A stretch of DNA of 64,000 nucleotides from Leptothermofonsia sp049200465 (GCF_049200465.1 NZ_CP120836.1:1364001-1428000); one strand, 5' to 3'; shown: positions 15,868 through 25,230, counted from the first letter of the stretch. Program-made: numbers and translations. Notes: generated by a model from the letters alone, not told the origin.

Positions 15868-18525
15868 TTACCGCAGATAAGCGACGGTAACGCCTGCGCC
15901 TCCCTCTGTCCTATCTGCCAGTTGATAGCGTTCAACCTGGGGATGCTGTTGTAGAAACGTGTGGACTCCCTGACGCAGCTTGCCTGTGCCATGACCATGA
16001 ATAATCCAGAGAACTCCCGAATCATAAGCCTGAGCGATCGCTCGTTCAATCAGTGGTTCAGCATCGGCAACCCGGCTACCACGAATGTCGAGGGTGTTGC
16101 GAGATGTCCGGATGAGGGGGGTGGAAGTGGAGGATGAGTTTTGAATTTTGAGTTTTGAGTTTTGAGTGGGTTCTAATTCCTGGTTTCTTTCGATAGTTTT
16201 AATTCCAGCTTCACTGGTGGGGTGAGGGGCTTTAGCTTCGGGCTTTGGGTTCTTTACAGGTTTCTCTCCATCGAGTGATTCCACATTATCAAGGGAAACT
16301 GTCATTTTCATTAAGCCAAAGCGGACGGTGAGTTCGTCGTTGTCATCAGGGGCAGTGATGACCTCAGCAGTTTGACCCAGGCGCGGAATGCGGACGCGAT
16401 CGCCCACCTGGGGCTGAAATCCTGGCTTGGGTTTGGGCTTTTGCCGTGAAGTCAATTGCTGCTGGGCAATATCATTGATAGCTTCGGTTGCCTGTTGCGC
16501 GGCCTGGGCAGTCATCGGACCTTGCTGCAACTGGCGAATCACTTGGGCAATTTCCCGTTTTGCTTCAGTGATTGCCGCCTGAACCGCTTGCTCCTGGGCT
16601 AATTGAAGTTCCTGCTCCCGCTCTTTAAGTGCTGCTGCTTTACGTGCAACTTCCTGATGCAATCGCTCAGCATTTTCCAGAATTTGAGCCGCCTCCTGGG
16701 ACTTGACCTCCTGGCGACGCCGCTGGGCTTCCAAGCCGGCAATGACCTGGTTTACATCTTCTGTTGCTCCACCCACGTAGGATTGTGCCTGCTGTACAAT
16801 TTCTTCCTTAAGCCCTAAGCGTTGGGCAATCGCCAATGCATTAGATCGACCTGGTATTCCCCACAGCAGGCGATAGGTGGGAGAAAGCGAAACATCATCA
16901 AACTCGACAGACGCATTCTCGAAGCGATCGTCCTGATACTTCAGAGCTTTCAGTTCACCAAAGTGGGTGGTGGCAATGGTGAGTCCGGCGTGATCTGCCA
17001 GATACTTGAGAAGAGCGATCGCCAGGGCACTTCCCTCCGAAGGGTCGGTTCCAGCTCCAACTTCATCCAGGAGGACGAGGGTGAGGGGGTGGGTGAGGGG
17101 ATGAAGGGATGAGGGAATGGGGAGATGGGGGGCGTTTTGAGTATTAAGTCCTGAGTTTTGAGTTCTGAGTTCTGAGTTAACTCCTGGCTCCTGGCCTCTT
17201 TCTTCTTCCTTTTTCCTAGCCTCTGGCTCCTGGCTCCTGGCTCCTGGCTCCTGTTGAAGAGCTTCCAATATTCGACTAATGCGGCGGATGTGGCCGGAGA
17301 AGGTAGATAAACTTTGTTGAAGTGATTGTTCATCGCCAATGTCAGCCAGAACCTGATCAAACCAGGGAAGTTCGACAGGCTCACAGGCGGGAACGAATAG
17401 CCCAACTTTCGCCATCAGGACGGCTAGCCCTAATGTTTTGAGAGTCACCGTTTTGCCCCCGGTGTTGGGTCCGGTAATTGCAACCACTCGAATATGGGGC
17501 TGAATCACCAGATCGATGGGGACAACGGGTTTTCCCTGCTCGTGGTGTTGCTGCCAAACGAGGAGGGGATGGCGGAGTTGGCGAAGTACGATTGGAAGGC
17601 GTGGGGATTTTGGGGTGGAGGATTGCTTTGATTCCCCTGCCCACTCAATAAAACGGGGGGGATTTGCTTCTAGCCAGAGGGAATAGCGGGCGCGGGCGAT
17701 TGCCAGATCAAGGGTAGTGGCGATCGCCAGTAATCGCTCTAAATCTTCCTGAACAGCAGCGATTTGTTCAGTTAAAGCCCGCCGGACAGCTTCTGATTCA
17801 GCTTCTTCCTGGCGTTGAAGCTGGCGCAGTTGATTGTTTAAGTTGACGGTTGGTTGAGGTTCTACATAGAGGGTAGCTCCGCTCATGGAGGTGTCATGAA
17901 CAATACCGGGAATGGCATCTTTTTGGGGAGCTTTTACCGGGATGACGAAGCGCCCCTCTCGCTGGGTAATCAGGTGCTCCTGGATGGCATTTGCTTTGCG
18001 TTGCAAAATACCTTGCAGAATATCGTAGACGCGATCACGCAGTTGCCGTTGCTGCTCTCGAATGCTGGCAAGCTTGGGTGTGGCTCGGTCGGCAACTTGC
18101 CCCCGGTCGTCGATGCAACGGTGAATTTCCTGTTCCAATTCGGGGTAGGTGCGCAAGTCTGAAACTAGCTGATTTAATACTTCTAAGTCAGGCTGGTCAT
18201 CAATGACGCGCCGCAGATTGCGCGTGCCTGCCAGGGTGGTTGCGATCGCCAGCAATTCCTCCCCAGATAATATTCCCTTTCGTTTTGCCCGCTCCAACGA
18301 TTCCCCAATGTCAGTGATGCCTTCAAAGCTCAAGCCACGGGTAAGGCGGGTTTCCAGTTCGTAAACTTCCTTAGTCTGCGCCAGCAAAGTTTCCGTTTCG
18401 TCCAGGGTTGCTGGTATTTTGAGACGGCCAGCCGCGATCGCTCCCAACTTGGTTGCAGCGAAGGTTGAGAGGTGCTGGCAAAGACGAGACCATTCCAAAA
18501 GTTCGAGCGTTTCAGCCTGAATCAA
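15868..18525 (-). CDS. mutS2: MutS2 ATPase/endonuclease
   Basis: 885 residues, longer than the usual 780-800. Domains: N-terminal clamp/core region, Walker A TGPNTGGKTVTLKTLG (about 351-366), the signature STFSGHIRRISRIL, Walker B LVLLDEVGAGTDPSEG (about 483-498), the THFGELKALKY switch, a long coiled coil, a KOW-like GDRVRIPRLGQ segment, and a C-terminal Smr nuclease domain (LDIRGSRV..., IHGHGTGKLR). MutS2 binds branched DNA and stalled or collided ribosomes and suppresses recombination. Two insertions built from heptamer repeats are read in frame: residues about 426-482 (17080-17250), directly between the signature helix and Walker B, and a shorter one at about 16139-16180 before the Smr domain. 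All catalytic motifs are intact, so the protein probably tolerates them as surface loops. Confidence 0.95.
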   Translation of the reverse strand: MIQAETLELLEWSRLCQHLSTFAATKLGAIAAGRLKIPATLDETETLLAQTKEVYELETRLTRGLSFEGITDIGESLERAKRKGILSGEELLAIATTLAGTRNLRRVIDDQPDLEVLNQLVSDLRTYPELEQEIHRCIDDRGQVADRATPKLASIREQQRQLRDRVYDILQGILQRKANAIQEHLITQREGRFVIPVKAPQKDAIPGIVHDTSMSGATLYVEPQPTVNLNNQLRQLQRQEEAESEAVRRALTEQIAAVQEDLERLLAIATTLDLAIARARYSLWLEANPPRFIEWAGESKQSSTPKSPRLPIVLRQLRHPLLVWQQHHEQGKPVVPIDLVIQPHIRVVAITGPNTGGKTVTLKTLGLAVLMAKVGLFVPACEPVELPWFDQVLADIGDEQSLQQSLSTFSGHIRRISRILEALQQEPGARSQEPEARKKEEERGQEPGVNSELRTQNSGLNTQNAPHLPIPSSLHPLTHPLTLVLLDEVGAGTDPSEGSALAIALLKYLADHAGLTIATTHFGELKALKYQDDRFENASVEFDDVSLSPTYRLLWGIPGRSNALAIAQRLGLKEEIVQQAQSYVGGATEDVNQVIAGLEAQRRRQEVKSQEAAQILENAERLHQEVARKAAALKEREQELQLAQEQAVQAAITEAKREIAQVIRQLQQGPMTAQAAQQATEAINDIAQQQLTSRQKPKPKPGFQPQVGDRVRIPRLGQTAEVITAPDDNDELTVRFGLMKMTVSLDNVESLDGEKPVKNPKPEAKAPHPTSEAGIKTIERNQELEPTQNSKLKIQNSSSTSTPLIRTSRNTLDIRGSRVADAEPLIERAIAQAYDSGVLWIIHGHGTGKLRQGVHTFLQQHPQVERYQLADRTEGGAGVTVAYLR
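16139..16180. repeat. Heptameric tandem repeat (TTTTGAG) inside mutS2
   Basis: TTTTGAA TTTTGAG TTTTGAG TTTTGAG at a 7-bp period encodes part of the linker TQNSKLKIQNS in front of the Smr domain. It is the same class of repeat found between genes at 45689-45727. Confidence 0.7.
17080..17250. repeat. Heptameric repeat cluster inserted in the mutS2 ATPase domain
   Basis: Contains runs of CTGGCTC and of TGAGTTN units at a 7-bp period plus a GGGTGAGG-type tract, giving the minus-strand peptide repeats GARSQEP and ELRTQNS. It is absent from the canonical MutS2 fold, where the helix after the signature leads directly into Walker B. Confidence 0.8.
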
Positions 18526-18918
18526 GTTTTATCAACCCCTGACACTACTCTTCCCATTCTAAAAGGATGAGGGGTTGGGAGTGAGCCTCCCTTTTGCGCC
18601 GCTTATTTGACACAAGCTGCAATCTGGAAGACATTACCGCTCTTACGATGCTCCAACGGGCAGTCGTTCCAGGGCAGGTGAAGCGCCTTTCTCAAAAAAG
18701 TTCAGCTTGATCAGCCCGAAGCCGTTCCGTCATGAGTTGAATCTGTGGTGATGAACCTCATCCAGGTTGAAAACTGGAGATTTCCCTAGAAAAAATGCAG
18801 GCTTCTGGAGCGACGGGGTTTAGTGCCCACATCCCAATGATTTTTGAGTGGTCAATGGTGAATGTTTCTACTGTTTTTCTTCCCTTGTTCTTCTCGATTC
18901 ATCCTTACCTTATACAGG
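18526..18918. other. Intergenic stretch without a supportable gene
   Basis: About 390 bp upstream of mutS2. No frame on either strand shows a family I recognise. It contains a short minus-strand reading LNFFEKGASPALERLPVGAS (ending near 18650) that could be a gene remnant, but there is nothing in frame upstream to support it. Confidence 0.3.
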
Positions 18919-19003
18919 TATAGCAGTCCTAAATCAGTCGTGAAATTGAGAGGCTTTGTGAGAAGGAGTCTCTGCGGAGTTCATTCTCACGGTCCAAATA
19001 TAG
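18919..19003. repeat. Hairpin-type intergenic element (TATAGC ... GTGAGAAGGAGT)
   Basis: TATAGCAGTCCTA, TTTGTGAGAAGGAGTC, and a returning arm ATTCTCAC resemble the better palindrome at 37604-37640. It is joined directly to the dispersed GC-rich element that follows. Confidence 0.45.
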
Positions 19004-19115
19004 CTATAGCCACCAGGCTTAGGACAGTGCAGGGGTGGAACCCTGGCTCTGGGGGCGCAGCCCCCACACCCCCTTAAAACCAGTGTCCTAAGCAACCTGG
19101 CGACAGCTATAGGAT
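19003..19115. repeat. Copy of the dispersed GC-rich palindromic element
   Basis: TATAGCCACCAGGCTTAGGA, a GGGGGCGCAGCCCCC hairpin, and GTGTCCTAAGCAACCTGGCG lead to GACAGCTATAGG. Outer arms CCACCAGGCTTAGGAC and GTCCTAAGCAACCTGG are mutually complementary with few mismatches, the clearest inverted ends in the family. Confidence 0.7.
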
Positions 19116-19150
19116 CGCTATGGTTCCCAAAGAATCAGGAAGGGTGTCCG

Positions 19151-19426
19151 ATGAAGGCAAAATACATTACTGGCTCGGAGTTAGAGTTGATTCCTGACCT
19201 GTTACCTGAGATTAAATCAACCTGGTTCCCAATTAAGTTGTGGTTAAGCAAGATCTGGAATTTGATCATAGATGCTTTAACAAAAGAACCTGAATTACAA
19301 ATTCGGGAAGTTCAAGATGGTGCCGGTAATATCTGGTGGTATATATACGATCCGACAACTGACCGCGCAGCCTGGCTAGATTCTAAAAACGAAGTCCGGA
19401 TCTGGATTGAAAAAAATTACAGGTAA
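19151..19426 (+). CDS. Small conserved protein of unknown function (paralog family, member 1)
   Basis: 91 residues. The N-terminal part ELELIPDLLPEI and the C-terminal part GNIWWYIYDPTTDRAAWLDS then EVRIWIEKNYR are shared with the protein at 21827-22123 and the broken copy at 19630-19810. The shared layout is an acidic, proline-containing start, an amphipathic helix with several Trp, and an aromatic beta-rich end. No signal peptide, membrane segment or catalytic motif is visible. I do not recognise the family. ATG with GAAGGGTGTCCG upstream is a weak ribosome site. The three copies flank the TPR gene, so recent local duplication is likely. Confidence 0.65.
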   Translation: MKAKYITGSELELIPDLLPEIKSTWFPIKLWLSKIWNLIIDALTKEPELQIREVQDGAGNIWWYIYDPTTDRAAWLDSKNEVRIWIEKNYR

Positions 19427-19629
19427 GGCGACTGAAAAGCTTTGCCTCATTCAAGATGTGCTTTGGCTTTCTCTGTGAGAATGCACCGCAATTCATTTGC
19501 AATCTCTCAAGAGCCTGAAGAATGAAGACTAAGATACTCAACTATCAGTAAGTAAAACTTGTTGCAGGTTCTGTGTCAACGCCAGGGACAATTCTAAGTC
19601 CTGTTAGTATTCTGAGCCGTTCGAATTGG

Positions 19630-19810
19630 CAATGCGATCGCAAACATTGTACACGTGGATTATGAACCAAAAGTGTGAAAGAGAAAGAATCACAACGGTA
19701 ACCTTTACTGGAGAGTTTACGACCCAACTACCGGACGTACAATACACTTCGCCTCAGAAATGGAAGTTCGCGTCTGGTTTGAGCAACACTACATGCGTTT
19801 TTTCGATTAA
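19630..19810 (+). pseudogene. Broken third member of the small paralog family
   Basis: In the frame ending with TAA at 19808-19810 the sequence reads NGNLYWRVYDPTTGRTIHFA then SEMEVRVWFEQHYMRFFD, aligning with GNIWWYIYDPTTDRAAW and EVRIWIEKNYR of the protein at 19151-19426 and with NVWWNVYNPNTRHTFYMAS at 21827-22123. A TGA interrupts the frame about 25 codons before the end block begins (after DYEPKV), and no start or ELELIP block is retained upstream. It is a decayed duplicate. Confidence 0.65.
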
Positions 19811-19927
19811 ACCCAGAGTTACAGCTAGTTTCAAATGCATAAACCACTCTTTAATCCCCAGCCCCTAGCCCCTTAAGGAGTGTGGCTAACTCAACTGAAA
19901 AACCCTGTAAATGGGAGGTTATTCACC

Positions 19928-21640
19928 ATGAAAAAACAAACGGCATTTCTTTTCAGTCTGCTGGTGGCGGTTGGACTGGCAACAGGAGCAGTTGAATCCA
20001 ACAGGCTGGCGATCGCGCACCAACCTGATACTCACCATGCAAAAGCTGATGAACCTGGTTCCCACAGAGCTCACAAACCCTACGCACCCCTATATAAAAA
20101 CCTGGGCAACTACCATCACCCCATTTCCACCAGGAATCAGCTTGCCCAGCGCTACTTTGACCAGGGGTTGACTCTTGCCTATGGCTTTAACCATGATGCC
20201 GCGGCCCGTTCTTTCAAGGAAGCGGCAAAGCTCGATTCCAACTGTGCCATGTGTTATTGGGGCATTGCCTACGTTCTGGGACCTAATATCAATGCCCCGA
20301 TGGAAAAGGATGCAGTACCAGAAGCCTGGGAAGCGCTTCAAACTGCAATCCAGCTCAGTAAAAATGCCAGCGATAAGGAACGGGCCTATATCCAGGCATT
20401 AGCAACGCGCTATCCCAGGCAACATGTTGAAGACCGCAAACCCTACGATATCGCCTATGCCAACGCCATGCGGGAGGTTGCCAAAAAGTACCCAAATGAC
20501 CTGGATGCTGCAACCTTATTTGCAGAAGCGTTAATGGATACAACGCCCTGGGACTATTGGGAAGAAGACGGGACGCCCAAACCAGAAGGGGTCGAAATTA
20601 TAGCAACACTGGAAGCCATTCTGAAGAAGAACCCAAACCATGCGGGAGCGAACCACTTGTACATCCATGCTGTGGAAAAGGAGCGTCCTGAATTGGGTTT
20701 GCCTTCTGCCGATCGCCTGATGAAACTGGTTCCTGGCTCTGGGCATCTGGTTCACATGGCCTCTCATATTTACATTCGCACCGGGCGTTACCACGATGCG
20801 GTTCTATCCAATCAACTGGGGATTAAGGCCGATGATGAGTATGCAGCTATCTGTCATGCGCAGGGTATTTACCCTCTGGCTTACATGCCCCATAACCATC
20901 ACTTCCTCTGGTTTGCCGCATTGATGACCGGGCAAAGTGAAGTGGCAATGAATGCTGCGATTCAAACAGCGAAGGTGGATCCAAAAATCATGCGTCAACC
21001 GGACATGGCTGGCTCATTGCAACACTACTACACCATTCCCATGTTCACCAATGCTCGCTTTGGTAGATGGGATGCCATTCTGGCACAGGCAGATCCTGAC
21101 CCGGATCTGAAATATCCCAATGGGGTTTATCACTATGTCCGAGGGATGGCCTATTTGGCAAAAGACCAGCCCGAACAAGCGGTTCAGGAACTAAAACAAT
21201 TACAGGCGATCGCGGCTGATCCCACCTTGAAAGACATCAAAATTTGGGGATTCAACCCCACTGCCAGTATTTTAGACATTGCAACTGAAGTGCTGTCGGG
21301 TGAAGTGGCTGTGAAACAGGGTAATTTTAATGCCGCGATCGCCCATCTGCAAAAAGCCGTCAAACTGGAAGATGCTCTGGTCTACACAGAACCTGCGGAC
21401 TGGTATCAACCTGCACGACAATCCCTGGGAGCAATCCTTCTGCAAGCAGGGCGGGCCTCAGAAGCCGAACAAGTTTACCGGGAAGATCTGAAAATCTATC
21501 CCGAAAATGGCTGGTCGTTGTACGGGCTGGCAAAAAGTTTGCAGGCCCAGGGCAAAACCGAAGAAGCCCAGGTCGTGAAAAAGCGCTTCAAGGAAGCCTG
21601 GAAATATGCAGATGTGAAGCTGACTGCCTCACGATTTTAG
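19928..21640 (+). CDS. Secreted TPR-repeat protein
   Basis: 570 residues from the ATG at 19928, preceded by GGGAGG. An N-terminal signal peptide (KKQTAFLFSLLVAVGLATGA) predicts export to the periplasm. Several tetratricopeptide-like helix pairs follow: AQRYFDQGLTLAYGFNHDAA, FKEAAKLDSNCAMCYWGIAY, LEAILKKNPNHAGANHLYIH and the C-terminal LGAILLQAGRASEAEQVYRE then YPENGWSLYGLAKSLQAQGK. A CAMC pair and many His residues (MPHNHHFLWF, HMASHIY) are notable and could bind a metal or heme, but no classic CxxCH motif exists. The partner is unknown. TPR proteins usually scaffold complexes. It is surrounded by members of a small paralog family. Confidence 0.75.
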   Translation: MKKQTAFLFSLLVAVGLATGAVESNRLAIAHQPDTHHAKADEPGSHRAHKPYAPLYKNLGNYHHPISTRNQLAQRYFDQGLTLAYGFNHDAAARSFKEAAKLDSNCAMCYWGIAYVLGPNINAPMEKDAVPEAWEALQTAIQLSKNASDKERAYIQALATRYPRQHVEDRKPYDIAYANAMREVAKKYPNDLDAATLFAEALMDTTPWDYWEEDGTPKPEGVEIIATLEAILKKNPNHAGANHLYIHAVEKERPELGLPSADRLMKLVPGSGHLVHMASHIYIRTGRYHDAVLSNQLGIKADDEYAAICHAQGIYPLAYMPHNHHFLWFAALMTGQSEVAMNAAIQTAKVDPKIMRQPDMAGSLQHYYTIPMFTNARFGRWDAILAQADPDPDLKYPNGVYHYVRGMAYLAKDQPEQAVQELKQLQAIAADPTLKDIKIWGFNPTASILDIATEVLSGEVAVKQGNFNAAIAHLQKAVKLEDALVYTEPADWYQPARQSLGAILLQAGRASEAEQVYREDLKIYPENGWSLYGLAKSLQAQGKTEEAQVVKKRFKEAWKYADVKLTASRF

Positions 21641-21826
21641 GCGACTCTTTTTTTGAACCTGCCCCCTGCCCTCCTTCCTAAAAGGGAATGGGGAGATCTG
21701 GAAAGCCCCTATTTACGTCAGGAAAAGTTTGGAGAGAGGGCAGGAGCGATAGGGTGGGCAATGTTCACCAGCCTTAATTTTAAGACCACCAATTTTTGTC
21801 TCCAAACACCATCACTGAGAACAGAC

Positions 21827-22123
21827 ATGTTTACGAATGCAAAAACAAAATGGATGATTTACAAGGAATTGGAATTGATTCCTGATTCCGTTCCTGAACC
21901 GATTCGCATCTATCCAACGAAGGTACCATCCTGGTTTATCAGGATTTGGCAGAGGCTAGTAGATGCAATGGCTATTAGCAGTGAACCCAGAATTTGGCAA
22001 ACCATTGAGGAGGATGGTAACGTCTGGTGGAATGTTTACAATCCAAACACAAGACACACTTTTTACATGGCATCGGAAGAAGAAGTGTTGATCTGGCTGG
22101 TTCAGCACTACGGTATTGGTTGA
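21827..22123 (+). CDS. Small conserved protein of unknown function (paralog family, member 2)
   Basis: 98 residues from the ATG at 21827 (upstream ATGs give a non-homologous leader). KELELIPDSVPEPIRIYPTK, an aromatic middle (WFIRIWQRLVDAMA), NVWWNVYNPNTRHTFYMASE and EVLIWLVQHYGIG align end to end with the 91-residue protein at 19151-19426. No enzyme motif, signal peptide or membrane helix is seen. It is followed 69 bp later by the MFS transporter start, so co-transcription is possible. Confidence 0.65.
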   Translation: MFTNAKTKWMIYKELELIPDSVPEPIRIYPTKVPSWFIRIWQRLVDAMAISSEPRIWQTIEEDGNVWWNVYNPNTRHTFYMASEEEVLIWLVQHYGIG

Positions 22124-22191
22124 TGCATCTGTATCAGGCGAGAGTCGAGAGGCAACAGGTGACAGGGCAGAAATCACAGGAGCTGCAAACA

Positions 22192-23415
22192 ATGGACGAT
22201 TCGCTTAAGCACCTCAATTCAATGAAAAAAAAGGTGGCATTGCTAGCCCTGTGTCAGGCATTGGCCATAACGGGGAACATCATTTTATTTACAATCGCAG
22301 CGCTGATTGGCCAATCCCTGGCTAGCGATAAATCTCTGGCAACCCTGCCTCTAGCTCTGCTTCAGCTTGCAAGAGTGACAGTCACGATTCCAGCATCGTT
22401 GCTGATGCGGCGGGTCGGTCGCAAAATAGGATTTATGGTTGGCATTTTGATTGGTTTATCGGGTGCCGGGATTGGAATCTGTGCGGTTCTAATCAATAGT
22501 TTCGTTCTATTCTGCTGGGCGGCAATTTTGTTTGGTGCTTTTAGTGGCTTTGTTGGATTTTATCGTTTCGCGGCTGCCGAAATTGCAACGGATGCCTTTC
22601 GTTCACAAGCGATCGCGCTGGTGATGGCAGGAGGCATTTTAGCGGCACTGACTGGTCCGCAATTAGCAACATGGTCAAAAGATTGGCTGCAACCTGCCAA
22701 CTTTGCCGGATCGCTGGTCACAATTGCGATGTTGCAATTCGTCTCCTTGGGTTTGATGGCACTGCTGGAATTGCCGCCTCCAGCCAGGGAGGAGTCCCGG
22801 AGAAAAGGGCGATCGCTGCCTGTAATTCTCCGCCAACCCGTGTTTATTGTCGCAGTGCTGGGTAGTATGCTGGGCTACGGGGTCATGGTTCTGGTGATGA
22901 CAGCAACCCCCTTGGCCATGATGGCAAACGCCCATCCGTTTCACGAAGCTGCAACAGTAATGCAATGGCATGTCCTGGGAATGTTTGCCCCATCCTTTGT
23001 CACAGGTTTTCTGATTGCCCGATTTGGGGTGCTGACGATTCTCACCTGGGGTGGTCTACTTAATCTGTTTTGTTTGCTGATTAACCTGGGGGGGACGGGT
23101 TTACTGAGCTACTCGGTAGCATTGTTGCTGCTGGGGATTGGATGGAATTTCCTTTTTATCGGGTCAACCACTTTGTTGACAGAAGTCTACACGCCTGCGG
23201 AGAAGGCTAAAACGCAAGCAATCCACGACTTCTTCATGTTTGGGTTTATTGCTTTTGCCACCATTCTTTCCGGTAGTGTGTTTCATAATGCTGGCTGGAA
23301 AGTTGTTAACCTGGCTGGAATTCCAATGGTTCTGATTGTGCTGATTGCGATCGCCTGGCTCCGACAACAGCGTGCCAGTGCTTTTGAGAATAGCATAGGT
23401 CAAAGGTTGACTTGA
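22192..23415 (+). CDS. Major facilitator superfamily transporter
   Basis: 407 residues from the ATG at 22192; an in-frame ATG at 22225 is an alternative. Roughly twelve hydrophobic helices and the MFS motif A-like loop LLMRRVGRKIGFMVG after helix 2 (with a weaker FLIARFGVLTILTWG counterpart in the second half) place it in the MFS. It is an inner-membrane secondary carrier. Substrate cannot be told; the arrangement resembles bacterial YcaD/Bcr-like or riboflavin-type permeases only in general form. The next gene, a Na+-dependent transporter, is on the same strand 79 bp downstream. Confidence 0.8.
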   Translation: MDDSLKHLNSMKKKVALLALCQALAITGNIILFTIAALIGQSLASDKSLATLPLALLQLARVTVTIPASLLMRRVGRKIGFMVGILIGLSGAGIGICAVLINSFVLFCWAAILFGAFSGFVGFYRFAAAEIATDAFRSQAIALVMAGGILAALTGPQLATWSKDWLQPANFAGSLVTIAMLQFVSLGLMALLELPPPAREESRRKGRSLPVILRQPVFIVAVLGSMLGYGVMVLVMTATPLAMMANAHPFHEAATVMQWHVLGMFAPSFVTGFLIARFGVLTILTWGGLLNLFCLLINLGGTGLLSYSVALLLLGIGWNFLFIGSTTLLTEVYTPAEKAKTQAIHDFFMFGFIAFATILSGSVFHNAGWKVVNLAGIPMVLIVLIAIAWLRQQRASAFENSIGQRLT

Positions 23416-23494
23416 AAATATTCCTCTCAATTCTCTTGATTCCCTTTTCATTGGCGACACTACACGCAATTACTGTGTCTATTTAGGAATAATC

Positions 23495-25009
23495 ATGACT
23501 CGTCAACGTTGGACTTCGAAAAGTGTATTTGTGATGGCGGCTGTGGGTTCAGCCGTTGGCCTGGGTAATGTATGGCGCTTCCCCTACTTGGCTGGAAAGT
23601 ACGGTGGAGGAGCCTTTCTCCTTCCTTACTTGATCGCACTGTTTCTAGTTGGCGTCCCTCTGCTGATGCTAGAAATTGGTGTCGGACAAAAAATGCAGCA
23701 GGGGATGATTGGATGTTGTCGTAAACTGCATCCTGCCTTTGGTGGCCTCGGTATATTGGCTTCATTTTCTGCTTTTGTCGTGGTTTCTTACTACGCTGTT
23801 GTGATGGCATGGTGCCTGATTTATTTCTTTGCCTCGTTTTCTGGTGTGAAATGGGCAGGAGATGCTAAGAGCTATTTTTTCCAGAATGTGCTGCAAGTGA
23901 GTGATAGTGTCACCCATTTGGGAGGGATTAACGAGACAGTACTGCTGGCTCTGATTGCAATCTGGGTTTCGATTTACTTCTGTGTCTGGAAAGGAACAAA
24001 GAGTGTTGAAAAGGTGATTGCATACAGTGTGCCATTGCCGATCGCTCTGTTGACTGTGCTAATGCTGCGGGCAATAACCCTGCCTGGTTTTTTGGATGGT
24101 TGGAAGCTTTATCTCACCCCAGTCTGGAATGCTCTACTTGACCCTGTGGTTTGGAATGCTGCGTTTGCCCAAATTTTCTACTCTTTCTCGCTCGCATTTG
24201 GCACCATGATTGCCTATGGCAGCTATAAATCAGAGCAAGAAGATATTGGAAAAAGTGCCTGGACAACCGCATGGATTGATGTTTCGATTAGTTTGTTTGC
24301 TGGTTTTGTGGTGTTCGCCGTTCTTGGTTACATGGCGTGGCAAACCAAGACTCCTCTCACTGAACTGGCAGCATCCGGTCCAGGACTTGCCTTTGTCGTT
24401 TTTCCTGAAGCTCTAAGTTTAATGCCAATGTCCTGGCTTTTTAGTGCTTTATTTTTCCTGATGCTACTTTCGTTAGGAATTGATAGTGCATTTTCATTGG
24501 TTGAAACTGTGAATGCTACTTTTTTAGACAAGTATGGTCATTCCCATACTGTCAAAGTATCATTCTGGGTTTGCCTAGCAGGGCTAATTGGGGGCATTCT
24601 TTATACCACTCGTGCAGGGCTTTATTTTCTAGACATTGCTGACCATTTTGTGACGAGCTACAACTCGATCCTGGTGGGTATTCTGCAAGCTATTCTAGTT
24701 GGCTGGCTGTATGGTGCTGAGCGGCTACGGCGTTATATTAACGAGGTTAGTGACTGGCAGGTTGGAAAATGGTGGAATATTGCCATTAAATTCGTTGTTC
24801 CAGCAGTCTTGTTTGCGTTGTTGGCATCCCAGTTTTCTAAGGATCTGAGAACACCCTATGAAGGTTATCCTGCCTGGGCATTAGGAATTGGCTGGGCGAT
24901 CGCCCTGATTCCAATCCTTTTCTTCCTGGTTTCCCTGGTAAAACATCAAGTCTTATCCTTAGCTCGTCAGAATTTGTTGATTGCATCAGGTGAGCGTAGA
25001 AGAGATTAA
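23495..25009 (+). CDS. Sodium-dependent transporter, NSS/SNF family
   Basis: 504 residues, about twelve transmembrane helices. The first helix AVGSAVGLGNVWRFPYLAGK and then YGGGAFLLPYLIALFLVGVP is the signature of neurotransmitter:sodium symporters; it holds the unwound helix 1 that binds substrate and Na+. LeuT-type bacterial members carry amino acids or related small molecules with Na+ into the cell. AGGAATAATC precedes the ATG. It follows the MFS gene closely on the same strand, suggesting a two-gene unit, although a 79-bp spacer leaves room for a promoter. Confidence 0.9.
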   Translation: MTRQRWTSKSVFVMAAVGSAVGLGNVWRFPYLAGKYGGGAFLLPYLIALFLVGVPLLMLEIGVGQKMQQGMIGCCRKLHPAFGGLGILASFSAFVVVSYYAVVMAWCLIYFFASFSGVKWAGDAKSYFFQNVLQVSDSVTHLGGINETVLLALIAIWVSIYFCVWKGTKSVEKVIAYSVPLPIALLTVLMLRAITLPGFLDGWKLYLTPVWNALLDPVVWNAAFAQIFYSFSLAFGTMIAYGSYKSEQEDIGKSAWTTAWIDVSISLFAGFVVFAVLGYMAWQTKTPLTELAASGPGLAFVVFPEALSLMPMSWLFSALFFLMLLSLGIDSAFSLVETVNATFLDKYGHSHTVKVSFWVCLAGLIGGILYTTRAGLYFLDIADHFVTSYNSILVGILQAILVGWLYGAERLRRYINEVSDWQVGKWWNIAIKFVVPAVLFALLASQFSKDLRTPYEGYPAWALGIGWAIALIPILFFLVSLVKHQVLSLARQNLLIASGERRRD

Positions 25010-25230
25010 AAATTTATTTCTCTTCCCAACTCAGCAACTATCAACTCCCTTTCATTGTGATGCTGAATTCAGTTCATGGTGGCTAACCATCAATTGCAAT
25101 CAAACCCTTGATTTGATTGGTTTCCCTAATTCCTCTCGATTTCTTTCTAGTCTTGATATTGAACATGAATAGATTTTGGAATTGATTCCAACTTCAACTC
25201 CAACTTCACCACAAGCAGAAAGGCAACTAA
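25010..25230. other. Intergenic, possible trace of the small paralog family
   Basis: No intact gene. At about 25171-25200, after a stop, the reading ILELIPTSTPTS resembles the ELELIPD start of the proteins at 19151 and 21827, but nothing homologous follows. Confidence 0.25.

Noticed and set aside
17080..17250. CRISPR-like array in mutS2
   Set aside because: Units are 7 bp with no spacers; these are heptameric tandem repeats inside a coding region.
19610..19640. A GTTCGAATT stretch resembling a tRNA T-loop
   Set aside because: No acceptor or anticodon stem can be formed around it; it lies in the broken small-protein copy. I found no tRNA in the window.
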